A DNA stretch of 64,000 nt from contig OY969581.1 of NCBI GenBank assembly GCA_963701265.1, forward strand, positions 1,116,001-1,180,000, in the 5' to 3' direction. Below, in pieces: positions 1-5,980 of this stretch. The stretch's first letter is position 1. The number at the start of each line of letters is the position of its first letter. The stretch comes from VRUE01 sp963701265. Its GTDB lineage: Bacteria; Actinomycetota; Thermoleophilia; Solirubrobacterales; 70-9. The notes under the pieces are model-generated. The model was not told where the DNA came from and made no database searches. It saw nothing but the letters and a program-made list of their open reading frames with translations. A program made the translations under genes and the position numbers.

Positions 1-822
1 GGCTGCGGCGGCCCGCCAGCGCTCGAGCTCAAAGGGTGCGCAGAGGGTGCCGCGGACGCCGCCGAGCGCGTAGGGGGCGATCCCGACCGGCGTGGAGAGA
101 ATCGGTACGTCGCAGGCGAGTGCCTCGAGCGCGGCAAGTCCGAAGCCCTCGTAGTCGGATGTGACCAGGACAGCGTTGGCGGCGTTGATCCAAAGTGGCA
201 TCTGGTCGGGGTCGATCGCGCCACCGGTGAGCAGCTGCGCGCCGCAGGCGTCGGCGAGCTCGGCGGCGCGGTCGTGGCGCTTCTCCTGGCGGGCGGGGTT
301 GGCGGGGAAGAGCAGGTAACGGCCGTCCGGGTCGAGTTCGAGCTTGCGCCGCGCCTCCGCTCGCGAGTGCGGCTGGAAGCGACGCAGGTCCGGGCCGCAG
401 GGCAGCACCGCCGAGCCCGGGACGGCAGGGAGACCGGGACGGCTGTCTTCGGGCTCGAAGAGGGCACGGGAGACGGCGGCGACGAGATCGGCGCGCCAGG
501 CGAGGCGGCGGGAGAGGGCTCCGACCAGCGGGTGCCGCACGTCGGTGCCGTGGAAGCTGACGACGAGCGGGCGGGCGCCGGCGAGGCGGGCGCACCAGCC
601 GACGAGTCCGTAGTGGGCGTGGACGAGGTCGAACTGCTCTCGCCGCAGCAGCCGGCGCAAGCGCCGCGTGGCAGGCAGGTACTCACCGCGACCGGGCGGG
701 AACTCGAAACGCACGGCCTCGACACCGCAACGCTCGAGCTCGTCGATCTGATCACGCACCCAGCGGCCGCGCTGCGGCGCCCCTGTATCGGGCATGAAGT
801 TGGTCACGACCAGCACTCGCAT
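1..822 (-). CDS. Glycosyltransferase family 4, truncated by window edge
   Basis: The frame opens with ATG at 822 and leaves the window at base 1 after 274 codons with no stop, so the C-terminus is missing. The start MRVLVVTNFMPDTG is a Rossmann-type first strand. Residues 65-76 (DLVHAHYGLVGW) and 88-98 (VSFHGTDVRHP) match the N-terminal half of GT-B enzymes. Residues 223-246 carry the GT4 donor-binding pattern (DYEGFGLAALEAL, Glu225 and Glu233). It probably moves a sugar from an activated donor onto a lipid, glycan or small acceptor in the cytoplasm; the acceptor cannot be read from the sequence. A TAGCCT box lies 6 bp before the start on this strand. Confidence 0.85.
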   Translation of the reverse strand, partial: MRVLVVTNFMPDTGAPQRGRWVRDQIDELERCGVEAVRFEFPPGRGEYLPATRRLRRLLRREQFDLVHAHYGLVGWCARLAGARPLVVSFHGTDVRHPLVGALSRRLAWRADLVAAVSRALFEPEDSRPGLPAVPGSAVLPCGPDLRRFQPHSRAEARRKLELDPDGRYLLFPANPARQEKRHDRAAELADACGAQLLTGGAIDPDQMPLWINAANAVLVTSDYEGFGLAALEALACDVPILSTPVGIAPYALGGVRGTLCAPFELERWRAAAA

Positions 823-828
823 GCGAGG

Positions 829-834
829 AGGCTA
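829..834 (-). promoter_or_regulatory. Probable -10 box of the GT4 gene
   Basis: TAGCCT on the minus strand, 6 bp from the ATG at 822. It fits the TAnnnT-close-to-start pattern seen at many genes here and would give a leaderless transcript. No -35 was identified. Confidence 0.4.
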
Positions 835-859
835 GCTCGGGCATGTCCTGAAAAGCGCG

Positions 860-922
860 ACACATCCGGCACGAACGCGTCTTGCTCGGTGCGTGTCAGA
901 GGTCGAGCATCGGCCTCCAAAC
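860..922 (+). repeat. Left 63-bp direct repeat flanking a toxin-antitoxin module
   Basis: The first 34 bases (860-893) match 1621-1654 except for one C/T change. The last 18 bases (905-922) match 1666-1683 exactly. The 11 bases between are unrelated. The repeat lies before the antitoxin gene at 963, and its partner lies directly before the pilin gene at 1702. Confidence 0.85.
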
Positions 923-934
923 CGCGTCAAAAGG

Positions 935-946
935 ATTGATATCAAT
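935..946. promoter_or_regulatory. Probable antitoxin operator (12-bp perfect palindrome)
   Basis: ATTGATATCAAT is a perfect palindrome 16 bp before the antitoxin ATG at 963, in an unusually AT-rich patch. A possible -10 box (TATCGT, 949-954) lies between palindrome and start. FitA/VapB antitoxins normally repress their own operon through such inverted repeats; that this one is the operator is inference. Confidence 0.5.
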
Positions 947-962
947 GCTATCGTTGTTCGTC

Positions 963-1196
963 ATGGCTCAGCTTCTCGTGCGCAACATCGAGGACCAGGT
1001 GGTCCGCGGTCTGAAGGTTCGGGCCGCCCGTCATGGCAGGTCGGCAGAGGAGGAGCACCGGCAGATTCTTCGCGACGTTCTGGGACAGGCCGGCCCGCCG
1101 TTGTCGCTGAAGGAGCTATTGCTCGATATCCCTGACGTGGGAGACGATCGGGACTTTGAGCGGCCGCGCGATCACGGTCGCTCGATCGAGCTGTGA
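963..1196 (+). CDS. FitA-like ribbon-helix-helix antitoxin
   Basis: 77 residues starting MAQLLVRNIEDQVVRGL, the typical opening of FitA-type antitoxins, whose N-terminal RHH domain (about residues 1-40) binds operator DNA. The acidic C-terminal tail (about 50-77) would wrap the toxin active site. An in-frame ATG at 945 would add six residues, but family alignment favours 963. No Shine-Dalgarno sequence is visible, so a leaderless message is likely. The stop codon overlaps the toxin GTG (GTGA), so antitoxin and toxin are translationally coupled. The pair sits between two copies of a 63-bp repeat, which suggests that it was inserted as a unit. Confidence 0.85.
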   Translation: MAQLLVRNIEDQVVRGLKVRAARHGRSAEEEHRQILRDVLGQAGPPLSLKELLLDIPDVGDDRDFERPRDHGRSIEL

Positions 1197-1618
1197 GCTA
1201 CCTGGTCGATACCAACGTGATTTCCGAGCTGCGCAAGGGAGAGCGGGCCGATCCTGCCGCGGTGGCTTGGTTCGGGGAGCTGGCCGACGACGAGGTCTTC
1301 CTCAGCGCCCTCACCCTGGGCGAGATCCGTCGCGGCATCGAGAGCATCCGGCGTCGCGATTCCGTGGCCGCGGCCGCCCTGGACAGCTGGTTGGGGCGGA
1401 TCTCCGAGGCCCACCGCGATCGTGTGTTGCCGATCGACCGGGCGATCGCAGAGGAGTGGGGGCGGATGAACGTGCCGGACCCGCTCCCCGTCGTGGATGG
1501 CCTGCTCGCGGCGACCGCCCGGGTCAACGGCCTCACGCTTGCCACCCGCAATGCCGCGGATATCGCCCGCACCGGAGTGGAGTACCTCGACCCCTTCTCG
1601 GAGCACTCCATCGGTTAG
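1193..1618 (+). CDS. PIN-domain ribonuclease toxin (FitB/VapC type)
   Basis: 141 residues with GTG start overlapping the antitoxin stop by 4 bp. The PIN-domain acidic residues are present: Asp6 in YLVDTNVISEL, Glu44 in TLGEIRRGIE, Asp102 in VVDGLLAATA, and an Asn/Asp pair (120/123) in ATRNAADI. These bind Mg2+/Mn2+ in VapC/FitB nucleases, which cleave tRNA or other RNA when the antitoxin is degraded. Length matches the family. Nothing suggests inactivation. The RNA target cannot be predicted from sequence. Confidence 0.88.
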   Translation: MSYLVDTNVISELRKGERADPAAVAWFGELADDEVFLSALTLGEIRRGIESIRRRDSVAAAALDSWLGRISEAHRDRVLPIDRAIAEEWGRMNVPDPLPVVDGLLAATARVNGLTLATRNAADIARTGVEYLDPFSEHSIG

Positions 1619-1620
1619 TC

Positions 1621-1683
1621 ACACATCCGGCACGAACGCGTCTTGTTCGGTGCGCTCGCGCCGTTGAGCATCGGCCTCCAAAC
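1621..1683 (+). repeat. Right 63-bp direct repeat flanking the toxin-antitoxin module
   Basis: Partner of 860-922. This copy begins 2 bp after the toxin stop codon and ends 4 bp before the ribosome-binding site of the pilin gene at 1702, so it is probably the original 5' leader of that gene. Confidence 0.85.
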
Positions 1684-1701
1684 CCGAAAAGGAGGCGTTG
1701 G

Positions 1702-1947
1702 ATGCTTTACATGGTGATGGGGTACCTGCACGCCGCGATCGAGGGACGGGTGCAGGCGATTCGCGCGCTCGCCGGTGAGCGGGGCCAGGGGACGGTCGAG
1801 TACGTCGGCTTGATCCTGCTTGTCTCGCTGCTGATGGTGGGGATGGTGGCGGCAATGAAGGGGTTCAGCGGCAAACAGGGGCTCGAGCTGGCCGACGTGA
1901 TTACGAACAAGATCAAGGAGGCGGTCGACAAGGTGGCCTTCAAATGA
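1702..1947 (+). CDS. Flp/TadE-like type IVb pilin subunit
   Basis: 81 residues. A strong ribosome-binding site (AAAAGGAGG, 1687-1695) fixes the ATG at 1702. Residues 27-51 hold the class III prepilin signature: ERGQGTVEYVGLILLVSLLM, with cleavage expected after a Gly so that Glu and Tyr fall at about +5/+6, followed by one hydrophobic helix. Flp pilins are cut by a TadV/PilD-type prepilin peptidase and built into tight-adherence pili. No tad secretion genes are in this window, so the machinery must be elsewhere, or the pilin is an orphan. The leader is duplicated upstream around the toxin-antitoxin module. Confidence 0.85.
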   Translation: MLYMVMGYLHAAIEGRVQAIRALAGERGQGTVEYVGLILLVSLLMVGMVAAMKGFSGKQGLELADVITNKIKEAVDKVAFK

Positions 1948-2059
1948 GGGCGGTGGAGGGGCGGCCTGTGCGGGCCGCCCCTGCCCTGCTGCCTCTAGCT
2001 GGCCGAGCGGTGGATTCAGTGCAGGTACCGCTGAGTCGAATCCCGTCCGGGAGCATGCC

Positions 2060-2065
2060 TATGCT
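2060..2065 (+). promoter_or_regulatory. Probable -10 box of second toxin-antitoxin operon
   Basis: TATGCT lies 10 bp before the ATG at 2076 and inside the palindrome 2061-2077. Transcription would begin at or next to the start codon. Confidence 0.5.
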
Positions 2066-2077
2066 GTATTACAGCAT
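2061..2077. promoter_or_regulatory. Antitoxin operator overlapping the start codon
   Basis: ATGCTGTA-T-TACAGCAT is a perfect 8-1-8 inverted repeat whose right arm contains the first two bases of the antitoxin ATG (2076). An adjacent half-site repeat AGCAT/ATGCT (2053-2065) adds a second inverted pair. A ribbon-helix-helix dimer bound here would cover both the -10 box and the initiation codon. Confidence 0.65.
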
Positions 2078-2312
2078 GAAGCATCGAACACAGCTCTATC
2101 TGGACGAGGCTCAGTACCGCTGGTTGCGTCAGCGCGCCGGGGAGTCGGGAAGCATCGCGGCCGTTGTTCGCGACCTGATCGACGCCGAGCGGGCTCGCCG
2201 AATGGATCCGGTTGCTGATCCCTTGCTCAGCTATCTCGTCGAGGAGGCGCCGGCTCGTGGCCCGGAGGGCACCAGCGTCAGCACCCTCGATCGAGATCTC
2301 TACGGCCGATGA
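2076..2312 (+). CDS. Ribbon-helix-helix antitoxin (VapB-like)
   Basis: 78 residues starting MKHRTQLYLDEAQYRWLRQRA, a CopG/RHH-type strand-helix-helix fold in residues 1-45 that would bind the palindrome over its own start codon. The C-terminal half (DPLLSYLVEE to TLDRDLYG) is the expected toxin-neutralising segment. An upstream ATG at 2061 is in frame, but it lies within the operator and would add only five non-homologous residues. Its TGA overlaps the toxin ATG (ATGA), a typical antitoxin-first operon. It is not closely similar to the antitoxin at 963. Confidence 0.8.
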   Translation: MKHRTQLYLDEAQYRWLRQRAGESGSIAAVVRDLIDAERARRMDPVADPLLSYLVEEAPARGPEGTSVSTLDRDLYGR

Positions 2313-2719
2313 GATCGGTTTTCGTCGACACCAGCGCCTTCGTCGCCCTGCGCAACCGTTCCGAGGCCGAGCATGAGAGAGCGCGGGCAACCCTGACGGA
2401 GTTGATCAGCGACGGCGCGGCGCTCTTCACCTCCAACTACGTCTTCGCCGAGACCTACACCGCCCTGATGGTGCGGGTTGGCCGCAACGAGGCCATCGAG
2501 TGGGGTCGTCGTTTCCGGGCCGGTGGCGCGATCGACCTCGTCCACATCGATCGCGTCACCGAGGATCGTGCCTGGGAGATCCTCGAGCGCTACGACGACA
2601 AGCACTGGAGCTACGTCGATGCAACTTCCTTCGCTCTGCTCGAGCGCGGTGGGGAGAGCGACGCATTTGCCTTCGACGCCCACTTCTCGCAGCGCGGGCT
2701 ACAGGTAGTACCGAAATAG
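2309..2719 (+). CDS. PIN-domain ribonuclease toxin (VapC-like)
   Basis: 136 residues, ATG overlapping the antitoxin stop. It retains the four PIN acidic positions: Asp7 (SVFVDTSAFVAL), Glu48 (YVFAETYTAL), Asp104 (WSYVDATSFAL) and Asp123 (AFAFDAHFSQRG). It belongs to a different PIN subgroup from the toxin at 1193, so the two modules were probably acquired separately. Expected to be an Mg2+-dependent endoribonuclease held inactive by the 2076 antitoxin. Confidence 0.88.
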   Translation: MRSVFVDTSAFVALRNRSEAEHERARATLTELISDGAALFTSNYVFAETYTALMVRVGRNEAIEWGRRFRAGGAIDLVHIDRVTEDRAWEILERYDDKHWSYVDATSFALLERGGESDAFAFDAHFSQRGLQVVPK

Positions 2720-2725
2720 TTTTTA

Positions 2726-2755
2726 TTGACTGATCAGGGCGTACCAGCCTATGCT
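2726..2755 (+). promoter_or_regulatory. Sigma-70-type promoter of candidate small RNA
   Basis: TTGACT at 2726-2731 and TATGCT at 2750-2755 with an 18-bp spacer, the best complete -35/-10 pair seen in the window. No coding frame follows before the terminator at 2828. Confidence 0.6.
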
Positions 2756-2761
2756 CTCGCC

Positions 2762-2865
2762 AGGCTTGTGAGGCGCCGCGGGGTTCATCGAGTCCGTGGA
2801 GACGCCGAAGGCCTACCCCAGTGGGAAGGAAGGGCCGCGCCATGTCGCGGCCCTTCCGCCATTTT
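2762..2865 (+). ncRNA. Candidate structured small RNA, unknown family
   Basis: About 100 nt from the predicted transcription start to the end of an intrinsic terminator, in a gene-free interval between vapC and rph. Three consecutive hairpins can be drawn: GGCG-CCGCGG pairing with CCGTGG-(AGA)-CGCC around 2771-2809; CCT-A-CCC/GGG-A-AGG around 2812-2829; and the perfect 12-bp terminator stem. No SRP, 6S or tmRNA signature was found. It could instead be an rph leader, but the terminator followed by a separate -10 box at 2888 argues for an independent transcript. Confidence 0.45.
2828..2857 (+). terminator. Intrinsic terminator
   Basis: Perfect 12-bp stem (GGAAGGGCCGCG / CGCGGCCCTTCC) with a 6-nt loop, followed by a short T run at 2862-2865. 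It ends the candidate small RNA and possibly read-through from vapC. Confidence 0.7.
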
Positions 2866-2887
2866 CAGCCGCTTGGGTGTCGCTGGC

Positions 2888-2893
2888 TAGACT
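2888..2893 (+). promoter_or_regulatory. Probable -10 box of rph
   Basis: TAGACT, 8 bp before the rph ATG at 2902, just downstream of an intrinsic terminator. Confidence 0.5.
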
Positions 2894-2901
2894 CGCGCCC
2901 C

Positions 2902-3630
2902 ATGCCAGCCTCCCGAAGCTACGACCGCGCCCCCGCCGATATCCGACCGATCTCGATTGACGCCGGATTTGTCGATTCGGCCGACGGCTCCGCCCTGATC
3001 ACCCTTGGTCGCACCAGAGTGATCTGCACTGCCTCGATCAGCACCTCGGTGCCGCGCTGGATGCAGGGCCGCGGCAAGGGCTGGGTTACTGCCGAGTACG
3101 CGATGTTGCCTGCCTCGACCGGGGATCGCAAGGTACGCGACATCTCCAAGGGCAAACAGGATGGGCGCGGGGTCGAGATCCAGCGCCTGATCGGGCGTTC
3201 GCTGCGGGTCGTGCTCGACCCCAAGGCGCTCGGCGAGCGCAGCATCTACGTCGATTGCGACGTCTTGGAAGCGGATGGGGGAACCCGCTGCGCGGCGATC
3301 ACGGGCGGCTACGTCGCCCTCAGGTTGGCGCTGCAGAAGCTGGTTGACGCGGGCGAGCTGGAGACGATGCCGCTGACCGGGTCCGTCGCCGCTATCAGCG
3401 TCGGCGTTGTTGATGGCCGCCCGCTCTGCGACCTCGACTACTCGGAGGACTCGACCGCTGAGGTCGACGCCAACGTCGTCATGACCGGCGAGGGCGGGCT
3501 GGTCGAGGTGCAGGCGACGGCGGAGCGCACGCCGCTCTCCCGCGCCTCTCTCGACGAGCTGCTCGGTCTCGCCGAGATGGGGATCTCGCGCTTGCGCCAG
3601 GTGCAGGAGCGGGTAGTTGGCGGTGGGTAG
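2902..3630 (+). CDS. rph: Ribonuclease PH
   Basis: 242 residues, the normal length. RNase PH trims tRNA 3' ends by phosphorolysis as a hexamer in the cytoplasm. Seen directly: the N-terminal RPISIDAGFVDSADGSALI, the phosphate/RNA-binding stretch MQGRGKGWVTAEYAMLPAST with GDRKVRD after it, RLIGRSLRVVLDP, the catalytic-region CDLDYSEDSTAEVDANVV and the C-terminal VQATAERTPLSR. The ATG at 2902 was chosen because homology begins there and a -10 box lies just upstream; an in-frame start at 2821 would run through the terminator. The rdgB gene follows after 6 bp, a pairing common in bacteria. Confidence 0.95.
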   Translation: MPASRSYDRAPADIRPISIDAGFVDSADGSALITLGRTRVICTASISTSVPRWMQGRGKGWVTAEYAMLPASTGDRKVRDISKGKQDGRGVEIQRLIGRSLRVVLDPKALGERSIYVDCDVLEADGGTRCAAITGGYVALRLALQKLVDAGELETMPLTGSVAAISVGVVDGRPLCDLDYSEDSTAEVDANVVMTGEGGLVEVQATAERTPLSRASLDELLGLAEMGISRLRQVQERVVGGG

Positions 3631-3636
3631 CGATCG

Positions 3637-4236
3637 TTGATCTTCGCCACGGCGAACAAGCACAAGCTCCGCGAGATGCGCGAACTGCTGCCCGAGCTCG
3701 AGCTGAAGGCGCTGCCCGACGGGGTTGAGCTGCCGCCCGAGGAGGGCGACTCGTTCGCCGGGATCGCCCTCGACAAGGCTCGCGCCGCCCATGCCGCCAG
3801 CGGCGAGGCAGCGATCGGCGACGACTCGGGGATCGAGGCGATGGGGCTCGGCGGTCGGCCCGGAATTCACTCCGCCCGCTACGGCGGTCCGGGGGCAAGT
3901 GACGAGGAGAACCTCGAGAAGCTGCTGCGCGAGGTCGCGGCGGCCGGGGATGACCGGCGGGCTGCCTACCACTGCGCGCTGGCGCTGATCGAGGCCGATG
4001 GGTCCGAGCGAGTCTTCGAGGCCCGCTGCGAGGGCCGATTGATCGAGCGCCCCCGGGGCGAGGGTGGCTTCGGCTACGACCCCGCCTTCGTCCCCGACGA
4101 CACCGGCGCTGATGACGAGCGCACGATGTCCGAGCTGAGCCAGGCGGAGAAGAACGAGATCAGTCACCGCGGCCGGGCAGCGCGCTTGCTTGCCGCGCAC
4201 CTGGGCAGCGGCCGGGCCACGCAAGAGGCACGATGA
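3637..4236 (+). CDS. rdgB: XTP/dITP diphosphatase (RdgB/HAM1)
   Basis: 199 residues. Hydrolyses non-canonical purine triphosphates (XTP, dITP) to monophosphates, keeping them out of DNA and RNA. Visible motifs: IFATANKHKLREM at the N-terminus, DSFAGIALDKARAA, the metal-binding AIGDDSGIEAMGLGGRPGIHSARY, and GFGYDPAFVPDD. TTG at 3637 is the only possible start: the frame is closed by the rph stop three codons upstream and the next Met is inside the conserved domain. It overlaps the next gene by 4 bp (ATGA). Confidence 0.93.
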   Translation: MIFATANKHKLREMRELLPELELKALPDGVELPPEEGDSFAGIALDKARAAHAASGEAAIGDDSGIEAMGLGGRPGIHSARYGGPGASDEENLEKLLREVAAAGDDRRAAYHCALALIEADGSERVFEARCEGRLIERPRGEGGFGYDPAFVPDDTGADDERTMSELSQAEKNEISHRGRAARLLAAHLGSGRATQEAR

Positions 4237-5144
4237 TCCGCACGAAGAGCGGCGCGGCGGCGCTCTCGATCGCCTCCAACGCGCTGCTGATCGCGATCAA
4301 GCTGGCCGCCGGGGCGATCACCGGCTCGATCGCAATTCTCACCGAGGCCGTTCACTCGCTGATCGATCTCGTCGCCTCGGTTGTCGCCTTCGTCTCGGTC
4401 CGCAAGGCCGACGAGCCCGCCGACGCCGATCACCCCTACGGCCACGAGAAGGTCGAGAGCCTGGCGGCGACGATCGAGGGGCTGCTGATCCTGGTCGGCG
4501 CCGGGATCATCATCTACGAGGCAACCCATCGACTCGTCGCCGGCGCCGAGGTGGAGTCGCTCGGCGTCGGCATCGCCGTGATGGGCTTTTCCGTCGTCGC
4601 CAACTTGATCGTCTCGACCGTGCTTGCCCGACAGGCGAAGCTGCACGACTCGCCGGCCCTGGAAGGAGATGCCTCGCACCTGCGGGCCGACGCACTCACC
4701 TCGGCCGGTGTGCTGGTCGGGCTGGCGCTGGTCGAGATCACCGGCAACGCCGCCTTCGACTCGATCACGGCACTGGCGGTGGCTGCCGCGATCGTCGTCG
4801 CCGGCATCCGCATCGTCAGGCGCTCTTCCGGCGTGCTCGTCGACGAAGCTCTGCCCGACGAGGAGATGGATCAGATCGAGGCGGCGATTGCCGCTGCCCG
4901 CACCGAGGAGGTCGCCGGCTACCACAAGCTCCGTGCCCGCCGGGCCGGCAGCCGCCGCTACATCGACCTGCACGTGCAGTACCGCTCGGGCACCAGTCTC
5001 GAGCGCGCCCACGAGCTCGCCCACGCGATGCGCGACTCGATCGAGGCTCAGATCCCGCGCGCCGAAGTGCTGATTCACGCAGAGCCGGAGACTTCGCTGC
5101 GCGACCCCAAGCGGGCTCGCTCGGGGCCGTTTCGCGCGGGGTAG
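4233..5144 (+). CDS. Cation diffusion facilitator (CDF) metal transporter
   Basis: 303 residues with six predicted membrane helices in the first 210 and a cytoplasmic C-terminal domain. The metal-site signature is clear: LTEAVHSLIDLVASVVAF (helix II) and DHPYGHEKVESLAA after helix III. The second intramembrane site segment reads GDASHLRADALTSAGVL. CDF proteins exchange Zn2+, Fe2+ or Mn2+ for protons to export metal; the ion cannot be assigned. Start ATG overlaps the rdgB stop. Confidence 0.9.
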   Translation: MIRTKSGAAALSIASNALLIAIKLAAGAITGSIAILTEAVHSLIDLVASVVAFVSVRKADEPADADHPYGHEKVESLAATIEGLLILVGAGIIIYEATHRLVAGAEVESLGVGIAVMGFSVVANLIVSTVLARQAKLHDSPALEGDASHLRADALTSAGVLVGLALVEITGNAAFDSITALAVAAAIVVAGIRIVRRSSGVLVDEALPDEEMDQIEAAIAAARTEEVAGYHKLRARRAGSRRYIDLHVQYRSGTSLERAHELAHAMRDSIEAQIPRAEVLIHAEPETSLRDPKRARSGPFRAG

Positions 5145-5209
5145 ATCCGTGGGCTCTGAGGTGGGAGAGGCTTGGTCGGTTTCCCGGTGAGAGGCACCGG
5201 CACCCCGCC

Positions 5210-5359
5210 CTACGGACTTGGAAGCAAATTCACCGCGGCGGCGAGTCCGACCGCCCCTACGGTGATCGAGTAACCGGTGTAGCCGCTGATCGCGAATAGG
5301 ACCACGGCGATCGCGCAGATTGAGACGACGGTGATCCAGGAAGCTCGGGCCAGGGACAC
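5210..5359 (-). CDS. Small membrane protein, 49 residues
   Basis: GTG at 5359 to TAG at 5210 on the minus strand. The product has two hydrophobic stretches, about residues 8-25 (WITVVSICAIAVVLFAIS) and 31-44 (SITVGAVGLAAAVN), separated by GYTGY. It fills most of the interval between the CDF gene and the gene at 5380. No homolog is recognised. Hydrophobicity over the whole length and a normal stop support coding, but no ribosome-binding site was found. Confidence 0.45.
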   Translation of the reverse strand: MSLARASWITVVSICAIAVVLFAISGYTGYSITVGAVGLAAAVNLLPSP

Positions 5360-5379
5360 GGGTCGCTATTTTGGCCGAG

Positions 5380-5766
5380 ATGCCCGACGGTGAGACGAGC
5401 GAGGCTGTATCGGCCGATGCGGCGGCGAGCGCGTTGGCCTATCTGACCGAGATGTCACCCGACCTGCGGGGCGGGGCGATCCTCGAGGCGGACGGTGCGG
5501 TTCTTGCCGCCAGCAGCCAGCCGGAGCGCTGGCGCGAGGACGCGGCCGGCTTGCTCGGGATCGCCGACAGGGCCGGCGATGAGCCGGTCGAGCAGGCCCA
5601 CATCGCCACCGAGCAGGGTGAGGTCTTCGCCGTGCGCCACGCTGGCCTGGTGGCGATCGCGGTGACCGATCGCTTCGCCCTCTCCTCGCTGCTCTTCTTC
5701 GACATGCGCTCGGTGCTTCGCGACCTTGCCCAGGGCGGCGACGGAAAGGGGCTCGATGCCGCCTAA
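5380..5766 (+). CDS. Roadblock/LC7-like protein
   Basis: 128 residues. Alternating hydrophobic strands and helices around DLRGGAILEADGAVLAAS and EVFAVRHAGLVAIAVTDRFA resemble the Roadblock/LC7 (MglB-like) fold, small dimers that often regulate Ras-like GTPases; no GTPase gene is adjacent. ATG at 5380 was chosen over a TTG at 5371. It overlaps the next gene by 11 bp and heads a four-gene run ending with tldD-tldE, so a shared transcript is likely. Fold assignment is by pattern only. Confidence 0.6.
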   Translation: MPDGETSEAVSADAAASALAYLTEMSPDLRGGAILEADGAVLAASSQPERWREDAAGLLGIADRAGDEPVEQAHIATEQGEVFAVRHAGLVAIAVTDRFALSSLLFFDMRSVLRDLAQGGDGKGLDAA

Positions 5767-5980
5767 GCCCCACCGCATCCTGCTCGATCGCGTCTCCGGC
5801 TACGCCGACGAGGCCGCCGCCTACATGCGCCGCCGCCGCGTCTCCCGCCAGCCGTTCGCGCGGCTCTATTACCCCGAGGGCCGGGCCAGCGACCACGCCG
5901 GTGACTCGCTCGCCGGGGCCGAGCTCTTCGTCGCGGCGGGCCGGCTGATCGAGGTCGCCGGAAAGCGACCGAAGCCGTGA
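5756..5980 (+). CDS. Small conserved-looking protein of unknown function
   Basis: 74 residues, MPPKPHRILLDRVSGYADEA..., basic, without membrane segment. It overlaps the upstream gene by 11 bp and the downstream tldD by 4 bp (GTGA), so it is almost certainly translated as part of that operon. No family was recognised. The motif RQPFARLYYPEGRASDH is a plausible conserved core. Confidence 0.6.
   Translation: MPPKPHRILLDRVSGYADEAAAYMRRRRVSRQPFARLYYPEGRASDHAGDSLAGAELFVAAGRLIEVAGKRPKP

Noticed and set aside
2762..2865. SRP (4.5S) RNA, suggested by GGAAGGAAGG
   Set aside because: The conserved SRP loop pattern and the closing long helix are missing.
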